In this document: positions 46,121 through 56,468 of the stretch, piece after piece
How the letters are laid out: each line of letters starts with the position of its first letter
How positions within the stretch are numbered: the first letter of the stretch is position 1
Assembly: GCF_002252045.1 (NCBI RefSeq)
Contig: NZ_NEFF01000007.1
Location: forward strand, 33,454 to 97,453
Origin: Ignatzschineria sp. F8392
Lineage (GTDB): Bacteria > Pseudomonadota > Gammaproteobacteria > Cardiobacteriales > Wohlfahrtiimonadaceae
Direction: 5' to 3'
Length of the DNA stretch: 64,000 bases
The notes under the pieces: generated by a model
Database searches by the model: none
What the model saw: the letters and a program-made list of their open reading frames with translations, nothing else
Told to the model about the DNA's origin: nothing
Position numbers and translations under genes: made by a program

Positions 46121-47578
46121 ATGTTCAAAGAACAATTTTATTTTTTGCTAGATGCCAATGTCTGGTTTTGCCTATTAATACCCATTTATGTTATTGTTGC
46201 GCTCTATTTTATCTATCGCATTGGTCTATTTCGATTTCACTACTTTAAAGAGATTAAGCAACTCCTCTTTGAAAAACGAAGAAATAATAGTGGCATTACC
46301 CCTTTTCAGTCTTTTAGTTTGAGTATGGGGAATAGGATAGGGATTGGGAATATTGTTGGTGTTTCGCTTGCTATTAGTCTTGGAGGACCTGGGGCTGTTT
46401 TTTGGATGTGGGTTTTTGCCTTCTTAGGAATGTTTTTGGCATTTGCTGAGGCCGTTTTAGCTCAACTCTATAAATCTAAGGATCGAGGTCTTTATCGTGG
46501 GGGGCCTGCTTATTATATCTGCAAAGGTTTAAAGATGCCTAAAGTAGGGGCCCTCTATGCGATCATATTTATAGCTCTTTTTATTGTCATCTTTAATGGG
46601 ATTCATTCGAATATTTTAGTCTCGTTAGTCCATAGTACATATAGTGAAGCGATGGGAGAAAAAATTCTGTGGTTAATATTGATTGTTATTTTAGTAACTA
46701 TTATTGGTAATGTTCGTTGGCTTACTCATATTGCTACGCTGATGGTTTCCGCAACCCTTTTCCTTTATATTACAATTATTTTAGCGATTGTTTTTTTCAA
46801 TATTCAAGAGTTGCCTACACTGTTTTGGTCAATTATTAAGAGTGCTTTCGGTTTTCAGGAGGCGGTAGGTGGAGGGATAGGAGTCGCTATTGTTGAGGGT
46901 ATTAAGAAGGGAAGTATATCTCATGAAGCAGGAATTGGTAGCACTGCCTCGGCAGCGGCAACGGCGAATACGAGCCATCCTGTTAAGCAAGGATTATTAC
47001 AGAGCTTTGGGGTTTTTATTGATAGTTTTGTTATCGGTGGACTTTCAGCTTTTATTATTCTCTCTTCTGGTCTCTATAGTCCTAATGTGGCGAATGGAAT
47101 TCTTTTGATGCAGGCTTCATTAGGGCTATCCTTAGGTTTATTTGCTCCTTATATTTTTTCACTTATTTTGATTCTCTTTGCCTTAACATCGATCATTAGT
47201 GGTTTTTATTATGGAATGGTTAATGTTCTCTATTTTAAAAATTGCAAATGGGTAGAACATCTTTATAAACTTTTTTTTATCATAGTAATATTAACGAGTT
47301 ATTTTATTGATATGGGTGCTTTAATTGCGATTACGATGATATTTATTTCTTCTTTAACGGTACTTAATAGTATTGTAATTTTTTCTTTACGACACGTGGT
47401 TACTGCGTTATGGAATCATTATGTAGAGCAGAAGAGGCTAGGTTTTGATCCTCAATTTTATGCAACAGATATCCCTTGGCTTGGTGAGCTTGAGTGTTGG
47501 CAGCATGATGATTTAGAAACTCAATTTCAAGAAGATGCTTATTTTCGAGTGATGCCACCATCGAAGGATTCTGGGTAG
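46121..47578 (+). CDS. alanine/glycine:sodium symporter (AGCS family)
   Basis: A 485-residue inner-membrane symporter with about eleven helices. SLSMGNRIGIGNIVGVSLAI, GGPGAVFWMWVFAFLGMFLA and RGGPAYYICKGL are the AGCS signatures; EAGIGSTASAAATANTSHP is the conserved cytoplasmic loop. It takes up alanine or glycine with Na+ (the exact substrate is inferred). The C-terminal tail (about 440-485) is hydrophilic. Codon use looks more AT-rich than its neighbours. A GTGG site precedes the ATG at 46121. Confidence 0.9.
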   Translation: MFKEQFYFLLDANVWFCLLIPIYVIVALYFIYRIGLFRFHYFKEIKQLLFEKRRNNSGITPFQSFSLSMGNRIGIGNIVGVSLAISLGGPGAVFWMWVFAFLGMFLAFAEAVLAQLYKSKDRGLYRGGPAYYICKGLKMPKVGALYAIIFIALFIVIFNGIHSNILVSLVHSTYSEAMGEKILWLILIVILVTIIGNVRWLTHIATLMVSATLFLYITIILAIVFFNIQELPTLFWSIIKSAFGFQEAVGGGIGVAIVEGIKKGSISHEAGIGSTASAAATANTSHPVKQGLLQSFGVFIDSFVIGGLSAFIILSSGLYSPNVANGILLMQASLGLSLGLFAPYIFSLILILFALTSIISGFYYGMVNVLYFKNCKWVEHLYKLFFIIVILTSYFIDMGALIAITMIFISSLTVLNSIVIFSLRHVVTALWNHYVEQKRLGFDPQFYATDIPWLGELECWQHDDLETQFQEDAYFRVMPPSKDSG

Positions 47579-47667
47579 AACTCTATATATTTCCCTTTTA
47601 GATATAAGAAGTTAATGAGCTATGGGAAGTTCACTTGTATGTCTTAGAGATCACGAGCATGCAAGGG

Positions 47668-47728
47668 GAGATCACCTCTGTATACTGCTATAAATTAGTA
47701 TCGGTAAGGGGTGATCTTCTTATTTTTG
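47668..47728. terminator. convergent terminator-like hairpin
   Basis: GATCACC (47670-47676) and GGTGATC (47710-47716) enclose a loop with its own ATACT/AGTAT pairing. T-rich sequence follows on the plus strand. It separates the converging AGCS and CvfB-like genes. Confidence 0.6.
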
Positions 47729-47738
47729 AAAATTTCAC

Positions 47739-48593
47739 CTAGATTTTTTTGATTACGACATCAGGTTTTATAATAATTTTTCGCTCTCTATAGAGCGCCC
47801 CTAATGCGCGTTTAAAGGCTGATTTACTGACCCCTAAAATTTTATGGATTTCATCCGGTGAGCTCTTATCACTAATTGGTAAGGTTCCGCCATACTCACT
47901 CAATCTCCGCATAATCATCTCTTCTAAAGATTCTCGCGCCTCAGGTGTATTGATAATAGCCTGTTCTGCAATATCGAGCTTTCCATCCTCTCGGATATGT
48001 TTTACAAAGCCCTCAATCTCATCGCCAATTTCAAGATCGCTCTTCACATCGCTATGGTAGATTAGGCCCCAAAATGTGTGATCGACAATTACCTTTACCC
48101 CTAAATCAGTCATGCTTTCCACAAGCAGCGCGACAGGATTCCCAACCTCATAATGATGGGGTTTTTGATCTAAAAATTTCTCAAGTTTCATGCTTGCGGT
48201 GATACGGCCAGATACCTCATCAATATAGGTGTAGACAATGACAAAATCCCCAGCATGAACGGTACCCACTTCCTCGCTAAAAGGGAGCAGTAGATCTTTA
48301 GGTAATCCCCAATCGAGGAAAATACCGATATCGTTGATCTCGACCACTTGAAGATCTGCAAAGCGCCCAACAGTGGTATAAGGTTTTTGGGGGGTGGCAA
48401 TAGCGTGGCCATGATTATCAAGATAGACAAAAAGGTCGAGCCATTTACCCACCTGAGTAGGTTGGTCTTTGGGGATATCTCGGTGTGGTAGAAGAACATC
48501 ACCCTCTAAGATCAATCCTAATTTATTCTTTTCGATGATAGTTAAACGATTCATCTGCCCAATGATAGGGCTGTTTGTACTGTTATAAGACAT
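47739..48593 (-). CDS. S1-domain RNA-binding protein (CvfB/YitL family)
   Basis: 284 residues with tandem S1-like OB domains and a C-terminal winged helix. GRFADLQVVEINDIGIFLDW and the downstream LLLPFSEEVG belong to the first S1 unit; GDEIEGFVKHIREDGKLDI belongs to a later one; ISDKSSPDEIHKILGVSKSAFKRALGALY (the helix-turn-helix) ends the protein. CvfB proteins bind RNA and affect virulence-factor expression in Staphylococcus; the gammaproteobacterial role is unknown. Monocistronic. Confidence 0.85.
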   Translation of the reverse strand: MSYNSTNSPIIGQMNRLTIIEKNKLGLILEGDVLLPHRDIPKDQPTQVGKWLDLFVYLDNHGHAIATPQKPYTTVGRFADLQVVEINDIGIFLDWGLPKDLLLPFSEEVGTVHAGDFVIVYTYIDEVSGRITASMKLEKFLDQKPHHYEVGNPVALLVESMTDLGVKVIVDHTFWGLIYHSDVKSDLEIGDEIEGFVKHIREDGKLDIAEQAIINTPEARESLEEMIMRRLSEYGGTLPISDKSSPDEIHKILGVSKSAFKRALGALYRERKIIIKPDVVIKKI

Positions 48594-48786
48594 AAGGCCT
48601 TTTGATGATTAATTGATACATTGTAGCGCTCAGTGATGCTACTTTTTAAAACAGTGAATATCTTTGATCTCTATAAAGATCGAAAAGAGATTCTCTAATA
48701 GGCTCTATTATAAGCATATGAAAAAAAATAGTGATTGAAAGCTATCGAAGAGGCGAAAATTTTTGTATTAAGAGTTCTAAAAATAT

Positions 48787-50058
48787 TTATTGGGACTGCT
48801 TTTTTGCAATGGCAGTTGCCGCACAGACGGCTGATCCCCACGCCCATTGAAAATTATAACCTCCGAGCCAACCGACAACATCAACAACTTCACCTATAAA
48901 GTAGAGGTTCTCCACTAATCGGCTCTCCATGCTTTTAGGGTTAAGTTCTTTGGTATTGACGCCTCCTCTAGTTGCTTCTGCCGTTTTGTGTCCATCGGTG
49001 CCACTAGGTGTAATAGACCATGCATTGAGCGATGCCCCTAAGGTTTCTAAAATTTTATGAGGGATTTCAGGAAGTGGGGTTGTTAGATAGCTTTGGAAGG
49101 GTGCTTTTTGTAACCAAAATTGAATAAATCGCTTAGGTAATGCTGGAATCAATTCAGTGATGGCGCGTTCTAGTTGATATTTAGCACGCTGTTTAAGATC
49201 TAACAACGCTTGAGTAAGATCGATATTGGGCGCAAAATTGATAGTGATTGCTCTTCCAGGTTGCCAATAACTTGAGATCTGTAAAATACCGGGACCAGAG
49301 AGTCCTTTGTGGCGAAAAAGAAGGTCCTCTTCAAAGGTGATACGATCTTTTGCTCTTTTCCCTGATTGTGTGGAGATCTCAACAGGCATCGAAATGCCGG
49401 CAAGTGTTCTATATTCTTCAGCTTCCCAAAAATCAAAATGGAGCGCTACTAGTGCCGGACGTGTTGGAATAATAGAGTGCCCGAACGATTTTGCAATGCG
49501 ATAGCCAAAATCGGTAGCGCCTATTTTAGGAATCGCTAGCCCTCCTGTTGCAATAATGATGGAGGATGCTGTCAATAAGCCCTCTGAGCTCTCTACTTGG
49601 AATCTGTCAGCTGATTTTGTAATAGTATCCACTCGGCATCCCTTTCGTAGTTCAACCGCTGCTTCTTTACACTCATTAAGAAGCATATTGATAATATCTT
49701 TTGAGGAGGCCCCTAGTTCACGGTCACAGAAGAGTTGTCCTCGATGTTTTTCGGTATAAGGGATCTGGTAGCGTTCAACAAGCGCGATAAAGTCCTGGGC
49801 GGTAAAGTTAGAGAGCGCATAGCGCACAAACTTAGGATTTTCTGAAACATAATAGGGGGCGGCATCGAAGCCATCGATATGGGTATTAGTAAAATTACAA
49901 AAGCCGCCTCCGGCGATACGAATCTTCTCCCCAATCTTTGTGGCATGATCTAAAAGAAGGACAGAGAGTCCTGCTTTACCGGCATAACTTGCAGCCATCA
50001 TCCCGGCAGCGCCAGCACCGACAATGATGAGATCGAAATGTGAGGGGAATGGTTTCAT
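48787..50058 (-). CDS. HI0933/YhiN-type FAD-dependent oxidoreductase
   Basis: A 423-residue flavoprotein. The FAD-binding Rossmann motif IIVGAGAAGMMAASYAGKAG opens it, followed by GEKIRIAGGGFCNFTN and IATGGLAIPKIGATDFGYRI. The C-terminal GEVVDVVGWLGGYNFQWAW closes the FAD domain. These are hallmarks of the HI0933 family, related to BaiN; the substrate is not known. It ends with CAATAK-type residues before the TAA stop and is not linked to its neighbours by overlap. Confidence 0.88.
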   Translation of the reverse strand: MKPFPSHFDLIIVGAGAAGMMAASYAGKAGLSVLLLDHATKIGEKIRIAGGGFCNFTNTHIDGFDAAPYYVSENPKFVRYALSNFTAQDFIALVERYQIPYTEKHRGQLFCDRELGASSKDIINMLLNECKEAAVELRKGCRVDTITKSADRFQVESSEGLLTASSIIIATGGLAIPKIGATDFGYRIAKSFGHSIIPTRPALVALHFDFWEAEEYRTLAGISMPVEISTQSGKRAKDRITFEEDLLFRHKGLSGPGILQISSYWQPGRAITINFAPNIDLTQALLDLKQRAKYQLERAITELIPALPKRFIQFWLQKAPFQSYLTTPLPEIPHKILETLGASLNAWSITPSGTDGHKTAEATRGGVNTKELNPKSMESRLVENLYFIGEVVDVVGWLGGYNFQWAWGSAVCAATAIAKKQSQ

Positions 50059-50141
50059 AGTCTACTATTACCTATCTTAATTTTGTAGAAGTGATTGAAG
50101 AGAAGGGCTGAAGGGGAGCAATTATAAGCGATCGAAATAGA

Positions 50142-50972
50142 CTATAGAATCGATTTTAAATATATTTCAGAATGCATCATTCTTGCGCCAAGTGCTTCCG
50201 CTTGTTGGTAAATTTTAGCAGAGGCCTGATTATTTGGAATAATATTGGACATGCAATCGGTTAAAATGATCAGCTTCTCCATGATTTGAGGTGCATTTTT
50301 TAGGAGGTCGGCAATTGTATTGGCAACACAGAAATCCATTGCTTCACCCACAATCACAATCTCATCAAATATTGCAAATCGGTTTAAGAGCTGTTGATCT
50401 AGGCAAGTAGCCGGATGAGATTGAAATTCAACCGCCGCTTTGAGAATACTATAATGTTCTGTGAAGGGGTTACTCCCCTTATTGTAGAGCTCAAAGTTTC
50501 TTCCTGCTCTGTGGGACCATTGGGAGAGCGCTTGATAGAGGGGATCAGGTAGCGCCCAACCATCTGTACCGATAAGGCAATGGGGTGGCCAGATGGTGCA
50601 TTGATAGTCGGCAGATTGAAGCGTTTTTAGATAGTGTAATGCCTGCTTAGGATAATATTGTGGAATCCAATATTTTTGTACCACATCCTCATAGGTAATT
50701 GTGGTGAAGGGTGCCGGCATATCGCCCGCCTCATTGCGCCAAAATGTGGGATGAGCAATATGGAGCGGATAGTGAGAATCCATGCTGATAATGATCTCGG
50801 TAAAATACTCTCCTGCTGTCTCAATTAGGTGAATAATCTTCTTTAGATCCTCCTCTGCTCCCGCTACAGCGAGTTTTCCCTCAGGGTGGCAAAAGTCATT
50901 CTGTAGATCGATCCCAAGAAGTAGGCGCTGCCCACTCTCTCTGCGCTCTAATCCGTTATCTCCTTGATTCAT
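50142..50972 (-). CDS. nicotinamidase/isochorismatase-like cysteine hydrolase
   Basis: 276 residues from the ATG at 50972, which has an AAGGAG site; the longer frame from 51020 lacks one. The catalytic triad of the family is visible: Asp22 in GIDLQNDFCHP, Lys in YNKGSNPFTEH and Cys in GEAMDFCVANT. MDSHYPLHIAHP supplies metal-binding histidines as in nicotinamidases. It is longer than PncA of E. coli (213), with extra segments in the middle. Nicotinamide deamidation for NAD salvage is the best guess; other amides are possible. Confidence 0.78.
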   Translation of the reverse strand: MNQGDNGLERRESGQRLLLGIDLQNDFCHPEGKLAVAGAEEDLKKIIHLIETAGEYFTEIIISMDSHYPLHIAHPTFWRNEAGDMPAPFTTITYEDVVQKYWIPQYYPKQALHYLKTLQSADYQCTIWPPHCLIGTDGWALPDPLYQALSQWSHRAGRNFELYNKGSNPFTEHYSILKAAVEFQSHPATCLDQQLLNRFAIFDEIVIVGEAMDFCVANTIADLLKNAPQIMEKLIILTDCMSNIIPNNQASAKIYQQAEALGARMMHSEIYLKSIL

Positions 50973-51474
50973 GAATATCTCCTTACTATTTTGATTGATT
51001 ATTTTATGGCTCATAGACACATAGACTCATAGCTTTCTAGGCTCATAGTAGGGCTCATTTTATTATCTTCTCCATAAATGAGTTCCTATTTTTTTTATGT
51101 CATAGATCCCCTTGAATCATCTCCATTTTTTATGGCGTTTTGGGAGGAATCTATTTTTATCATCAGAGATTTCAGGGGTTTGATACACTGCTGATAATCT
51201 CGCTCGAACGGCACATTATTCTCTATGCGTCTCGCTCTTAATCTCTAATATTACAGTATCTATCATAGTTATTATGGCAATATTCTTGAAAGGGCTCGAT
51301 CGTTCCGGCTTTATTGATGACTTTGTAGAGGCATGTAGAGGCATGTAGAGCGAGTTGAAGAGGAGATGGCCAAAGTATCATGATCAAAGTATCAGTTAAA
51401 ATAATCAGTTAATAAATAGTTAATCATTAATTAACAATCAATCAATAACTTATGAAAGATAAAGTGGGGAACAT
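50973..51474. other. divergent gap before the TSUP gene
   Basis: No gene. It contains short repeats: ATAGACACATAGACTCATAG-like units near 51012-51050, GAGGCATGTA twice near 51328-51347 and TAATCA/TTAAT runs near 51400-51450. Confidence 0.45.
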
Positions 51475-52260
51475 ATGGCAGGAGAACTATTCCTGATTTT
51501 AATGTTAGTGGCGATGGTCGCAGGATTTATCGATGCAATCGCCGGTGGGGGTGGTCTGATTACACTACCGGCACTACTATTAGCAGGCTTATCGCCGGTA
51601 CAAGCATTGGCGACCAATAAATTACAATCATCTGCCGGCTCCTTTTCGGCAACATTTGCCTTTTTTCGTCAAGGTTTAATTCAGTGGCATCACTCTAAGT
51701 GGGTCTTCTTTCTGGCTTTGACTGGCGGCATGATAGGTGCGCTTTTAGCAACACGATTGCCGGCCACTTTTTTACAGATCGTTGTTCCATTACTGCTACT
51801 TTCTGTGGCGATCTATTTTCTCTTCTCTCCTAATCTAGATGGGCGTGAGCGAAGAGCAAAGATCTCAAGAACACTCTTTCTCTTAACGATAGTTCCCTTA
51901 ATCGGCTTTTATGACGGGATCTTTGGTCCGGGAACAGGTTCATTTTTTATGGTGGCATTTGTGCTTCTTCTCGGCTCGACACTAGTTAATGCGATTGCAG
52001 AGACAAAGCTTGCTAATTTCGCTTCTAATATTGGTTCACTCCTTATCTTTGCTTTTTCAGGAGAGATGCAGGTTCTATTAGGACTACTGATGGCGCTAGG
52101 GGCTTTTATCGGTGCGCAATTGGGGGCGCTATTTGCCGTTAAATATGGAGGTAAGGTGATACGTCCTCTCTTAATTGTGATGAGTGTTGCCATGGCGATC
52201 AAACTTCTTTTGGAACCCAATAATCCCCTCTCTTTGTGGGTTCTCTCTTTTTGGGGATAG
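51475..52260 (+). CDS. TSUP family membrane permease (TauE/SafE, YfcA-like)
   Basis: A 261-residue membrane protein with about eight helices in two repeats. AGFIDAIAGGGGLITLPALL and ATNKLQSSAGSFSATFAFFR in the first half, and GFYDGIFGPGTGSFFM and ETKLANFASNIGSL in the second, are typical of YfcA. The family moves organosulfur compounds or sulfite; the substrate is not readable. Monocistronic. Confidence 0.87.
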   Translation: MAGELFLILMLVAMVAGFIDAIAGGGGLITLPALLLAGLSPVQALATNKLQSSAGSFSATFAFFRQGLIQWHHSKWVFFLALTGGMIGALLATRLPATFLQIVVPLLLLSVAIYFLFSPNLDGRERRAKISRTLFLLTIVPLIGFYDGIFGPGTGSFFMVAFVLLLGSTLVNAIAETKLANFASNIGSLLIFAFSGEMQVLLGLLMALGAFIGAQLGALFAVKYGGKVIRPLLIVMSVAMAIKLLLEPNNPLSLWVLSFWG

Positions 52261-52521
52261 CTGTTGAGCCTCCTCGCGTTGCTTGCATTTTTAGAAGAAA
52301 GAGAGTAATTATGAAGGAGTTACCGATCAATATGAAAAGATGCTTCATATGAAAAGTGAGGCGACAAGAAGTTACAATCTTTTTGCAGCGACAATATTCT
52401 TACGGTGACAGATTTTAAAAAATAATAATGATAAATAGGTGCCGAAATAGGGTGTCATACTAACCAGGAGAAGCGATAGCGGCAGAGTGATGAGCTCGCT
52501 ACTATCAATAAAGGAGAAAGC

Positions 52522-54150
52522 ATGAGGAAGAAATATCTATTAACACGCCTTTCATTAGGCGTCAAAAGAGCCGTAGCCGCGATTACTGTTGGTGGTGCGC
52601 TACTTTTAGGAACGGCGCAAGCCTCCACATTAGTCTACTGTTCAGAAGCTTCACCGGAGACTTTTAACCCCCAATTAGCATCATCAGGGACCACCTTTGA
52701 TGCAAGTGGTATTCCACTCTATAACCGATTAACCGAGTTTGTCTTAGGCACTACAGAACTCGAACCAGGTTTAGCAGAATCCTGGGATGTGAGTGAAGAT
52801 GGCAAAGAGTATACATTCCATCTCCGAAAAGGAGTCAAATTTCATAGTAATAAGGACTTTAAACCAACTCGGGACTTTAATGCCGATGATGTGATCTTCA
52901 CTTTTGAAAGACAGATGAATCCTGAACATCCCTATCATAATATTTCGAGTCGTCAATTTGAGTATTTTGAATCGATGGGATTCCCTGAGTTGATAGAATC
53001 GGTCGAGAAGGTTGATGATCATACCGTTAAAATCACATTAACCTCGCCAGAATCCCCATTTTTAGCGAACTTAGCGATGGCGTTTGCCTCTATTCTCTCT
53101 GCTGAATATGGTGAAGTACTCTTAGAAAAAGGTAAGCCAGAAGAGATTGATCTTAAACCGATCGGAACCGGTCCTTTCCAATTGAGAGCTTATGAGCAAG
53201 ATTCTCGGATTCTCTTTACTAAATTTAAGGATTATTTTGGTGAGCCGGCAAAATTAGATCGCCTGATCTTCTCTATTACACCAGATGCCTCGGTCCGTTT
53301 TGCCAAATTGCAAAAGGGTGAGTGTCATGTGATGCCTTATCCTAACCTTGCTGATTTAGAGAAGATGCGTGCGAATTCTGATATCGATGTGAAGGAGTTG
53401 ACAGGACTCAATATCGGCTATCTTGCCTTCAATATGGAAAAGCCTCCATTAGATAAATTAGAAGTACGAAAAGCATTGAGTATGGCGGTTAATAAAGCCG
53501 ATATTATCGATGCGATATTCCAAGGTAATGGGGAGGCGGCGAAGAACTTTATTCCGCCAACGATGTGGGGTTATAACGATGAGATTGTCGATGATGAGTA
53601 TGATCCAGAGGCAGCAAAAGCCCTACTTGCAGAAGCGGGTGTTCCAGAGGGTTTTGAAGTCTCTCTCTGGGCGATGCCGGTACAGCGTCCTTATAACCCT
53701 AATGCTCGTAGAATGGCAGAGATGATTCAATCTGACTGGGAGAAGATCGGTGTTAAAGCTAATATCGTCACCTATGAGTGGGGTGAGTATTTAACGCGTC
53801 TTCGTAATGGTGAGCATGATACAGCACTTATGGGCTGGACGGGAGATAATGGGGATCCTGACAACTTCTTCTCAGTTCTTTTAAGTTGTGTGGCCGCAGA
53901 GGCAGGATCAAACTACTCTAACTGGTGTAATAGTGAGTTTGATGAGATCTTAGCAGAAGCAAAAGCAGCGACTGATCATGATCAGCGTGTTGCACTCTAT
54001 AAAAAAGCGCAAGAGATCCAACATCGTGAACAACCTGTGCTCAATATTGCCCACTCTACTGTCTATATGCCGGTGAGAAAAGAGGTGGTCAATTATGTTA
54101 TCGATCCATTAGGAACGCACAACTTCAACCAAGTTGATATTGAGGATTAA
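52522..54150 (+). CDS. dppA: dipeptide ABC transporter binding protein DppA
   Basis: A 542-residue periplasmic protein of SBP family 5 with a signal peptide (about 1-35, ending AQA). [40 protein letters not shown] and [18 protein letters not shown] match DppA. It binds dipeptides and, in some bacteria, haem for the DppBCDF importer. A stable terminator-like hairpin follows the gene, then dppBCDF, an arrangement that would yield more binding protein than membrane complex. Confidence 0.93.
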   Translation: MRKKYLLTRLSLGVKRAVAAITVGGALLLGTAQASTLVYCSEASPETFNPQLASSGTTFDASGIPLYNRLTEFVLGTTELEPGLAESWDVSEDGKEYTFHLRKGVKFHSNKDFKPTRDFNADDVIFTFERQMNPEHPYHNISSRQFEYFESMGFPELIESVEKVDDHTVKITLTSPESPFLANLAMAFASILSAEYGEVLLEKGKPEEIDLKPIGTGPFQLRAYEQDSRILFTKFKDYFGEPAKLDRLIFSITPDASVRFAKLQKGECHVMPYPNLADLEKMRANSDIDVKELTGLNIGYLAFNMEKPPLDKLEVRKALSMAVNKADIIDAIFQGNGEAAKNFIPPTMWGYNDEIVDDEYDPEAAKALLAEAGVPEGFEVSLWAMPVQRPYNPNARRMAEMIQSDWEKIGVKANIVTYEWGEYLTRLRNGEHDTALMGWTGDNGDPDNFFSVLLSCVAAEAGSNYSNWCNSEFDEILAEAKAATDHDQRVALYKKAQEIQHREQPVLNIAHSTVYMPVRKEVVNYVIDPLGTHNFNQVDIED

Positions 54151-54267
54151 ATTTAGATAGCGTTGCGATAGCTTAATTTTGGTTCCTCTTATCAATCTCT
54201 TTTAAAGAGGGATCTTCATCATTGAAGATTTTATATTGGCGACCTAATCCTTAAATAAGTATAGAGG

Positions 54268-54307
54268 TAGGAGCGCTATGGGTTTTAACCTAAGCGCTCC
54301 TTTTTAT
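54268..54307 (+). terminator. hairpin terminator between dppA and dppB
   Basis: AGGAGCGCT and AGCGCTCCT with extra CC/GG pairing enclose a TTTTAA loop, followed by five Ts. It lies in a 315-base gap, so partial termination after dppA, or a separate dppB promoter, is likely. Confidence 0.85.
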
Positions 54308-54465
54308 CTCTATCTTGATGAGTGCGACTAGCTTGTTAGCTAATCCACTAGTTAATATTAGTTAGCTAGATCACTCAATCAATAAGAATGGTGCTCTAGG
54401 CGTCTTGGGTTAACCGATGAATCGCTATCGCATTTCCTCAATCTTTTCCAGAGATAGGATGCAAC

Positions 54466-55482
54466 ATGATTCAATTTTTCTTTCGCCGATTGGGGATGAT
54501 TATCCCCACCTTTATCGGTATCACACTATTAACCTTTATCTTTATTCATCTGATACCGGGCGATCCCATTTTGCTCTTTGCCGGCGAGCGCGGTATTACT
54601 CCGGAGCGCTATGCTGAGTTGCGTGCGCAATTTGGTTATGATCAACCCTATATCGTGCAATATTGGAACTATCTTAAAGGATTGTTTCATGGCGATTTAG
54701 GGAACTCTCTGGTGACTCAGCGCGCGGTCTGGTCAGAATTTGTCCCCCGTTTTAAAGCAACATTAGAACTTGCAACTTGTGCGATGATTTTTGCGGTTGT
54801 GGTGGGGGTTCCTGTCGGCGTGATCGCCGCGGTGAAGCGCGGATCGATTTTCGATCATGCGGCTGTTGGGATCTCTTTAACAGGATATTCAATGCCCATT
54901 TTTTGGTGGGGCATGATGTTGATTATGCTGGTCTCTGTCAATCTCGATCTAACGCCGGTTTCCGGCCGGATTAGCGATATGGTCTTTCTTGATGATAGTG
55001 AGCCATTAACAGGTTTTATGTTGATCGATACCTTCTTCTTTGGGGAAGAGGGAGATTTCTGGGATGCGCTTCATCATATGATTCTTCCTGCCATTGTTTT
55101 AGGAACGATTCCATTAGCCGTGATTGTTCGGATGACGCGCTCCTCAATGCTCGAAGTTTTGAGTGAAGATTATATTTTAACCGCTAGAGCGAAGGGGTTA
55201 GGGCGGATGCGGATTATTTTGATTCACGCCTTGCGAAATGCACTCATTCCCGTTGTTACGGTGATTGGCTTACAGGTGGGAACAATGTTGGGTGGTGCGA
55301 TTTTAACAGAGACAATCTTCTCTTGGCCGGGAGTTGGTCGCTGGCTGATCGAATCACTACAGCGTCGTGATTATCCTGTTGTTCAAGGTGGTGTTCTCCT
55401 CGTTGCTTCGCTCATTATTTTAGTCAACTTTATTGTTGATCTACTCTATGGCGTTGTTAACCCTCGTATTAGACATCAATAA
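54466..55482 (+). CDS. dppB: dipeptide ABC transporter permease DppB
   Basis: A 338-residue inner-membrane permease with six helices. The opening MIQFFFRRLGMIIPTFIGIT and PGDPILLFAGERG are typical of DppB/OppB; the EAA loop that contacts the ATPases reads EDYILTARAKGLGRMRIIL followed by HALRNALIP. First gene of dppBCDF. The ATG at 54466 fits the family start. Confidence 0.94.
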   Translation: MIQFFFRRLGMIIPTFIGITLLTFIFIHLIPGDPILLFAGERGITPERYAELRAQFGYDQPYIVQYWNYLKGLFHGDLGNSLVTQRAVWSEFVPRFKATLELATCAMIFAVVVGVPVGVIAAVKRGSIFDHAAVGISLTGYSMPIFWWGMMLIMLVSVNLDLTPVSGRISDMVFLDDSEPLTGFMLIDTFFFGEEGDFWDALHHMILPAIVLGTIPLAVIVRMTRSSMLEVLSEDYILTARAKGLGRMRIILIHALRNALIPVVTVIGLQVGTMLGGAILTETIFSWPGVGRWLIESLQRRDYPVVQGGVLLVASLIILVNFIVDLLYGVVNPRIRHQ

Positions 55483-55492
55483 GGAGAGTAAG

Positions 55493-56458
55493 ATGGCTAA
55501 ACATCATGATCGAGATTTAAATGTCATTTTAGAAGAGGGCGAAGCAACTTTAGAGGCGGATCGTCCTCCTGCGGAAGAACTTCTCTTTGCGCGTAAACCT
55601 GAGACCCCTCTTCGACAATTTTGGTTCTATTTCAGTCGAAATAGAGGCGCATTGCTAGGGCTGATCTTTATCCTTTTTATTATTTTTGTCGCTATTTTTG
55701 CTCAATATATTGCACCTCATGATCCGACAGAACAGTTTCGGGGCTCTTTCCTAAAGCCACCTGTCTGGATGGAGGGAGGTTCTTGGCAGTTTATCTTAGG
55801 AACGGATGATGTTGGACGCGATATTTTAAGCCGATTGATCTTTGGTGCGCGTCTCTCATTATTAGTGGGTGTTGTCGTTGTGCTTCTTTCGCTACTGCTA
55901 GGTATCTCTTTAGGGCTTCTTGCCGGTTATTTTGGTGGTACTGTTGAAGCGATCATTATGCGTATTGTCGATATTATGTTAGCTCTACCGAGTCTTCTTT
56001 TAGCACTTGTTCTAGTGGCTATCTTTGGTCCATCGATTGTTAATGCCTCTATTGCCCTCGCTTTTGTGGCGCTACCTCACTATATAAGACTTACAAGAGC
56101 GACTGCTTTAGGCGAGATGGAGAAAGATTATGTGATTGCCTCTCAAGTTGCCGGAGCGGGGCATCTTCGGCAGATGTTTATTAATGTGTTGCCCAACTGT
56201 TTAGCACCTCTTATTGTGCAAGCAACATTGGGTTTTTCTAATGCGATCTTAGATATGGCGGCACTGGGATTTTTAGGAATGGGGGCTCAGCCACCAACTC
56301 CGGAGTGGGGGACCATGCTCTCTGATGTCTTGCAATATGCGCAATCTGCGTGGTGGGTTGTCGCTTTTCCTGGAATTGCGATCTTATTGACCGTTCTCGC
56401 CTTCAATCTGATGGGTGATGGTTTGCGAGATGCATTAGATCCAAAGTTGAAGGTGTAA
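55493..56458 (+). CDS. dppC: dipeptide ABC transporter permease DppC
   Basis: A 321-residue permease partner of DppB. It has the N-terminal cytoplasmic extension typical of DppC/OppC, then [20 protein letters not shown] and the EAA loop [20 protein letters not shown]. The frame opens at 55433 inside dppB, but the ATG at 55493 has a perfect AAGGAGAG site and fits the family; it lies 10 bases after dppB. Confidence 0.94.
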   Translation: MAKHHDRDLNVILEEGEATLEADRPPAEELLFARKPETPLRQFWFYFSRNRGALLGLIFILFIIFVAIFAQYIAPHDPTEQFRGSFLKPPVWMEGGSWQFILGTDDVGRDILSRLIFGARLSLLVGVVVVLLSLLLGISLGLLAGYFGGTVEAIIMRIVDIMLALPSLLLALVLVAIFGPSIVNASIALAFVALPHYIRLTRATALGEMEKDYVIASQVAGAGHLRQMFINVLPNCLAPLIVQATLGFSNAILDMAALGFLGMGAQPPTPEWGTMLSDVLQYAQSAWWVVAFPGIAILLTVLAFNLMGDGLRDALDPKLKV

Positions 56459-56468
56459 GGGGGCAGAG

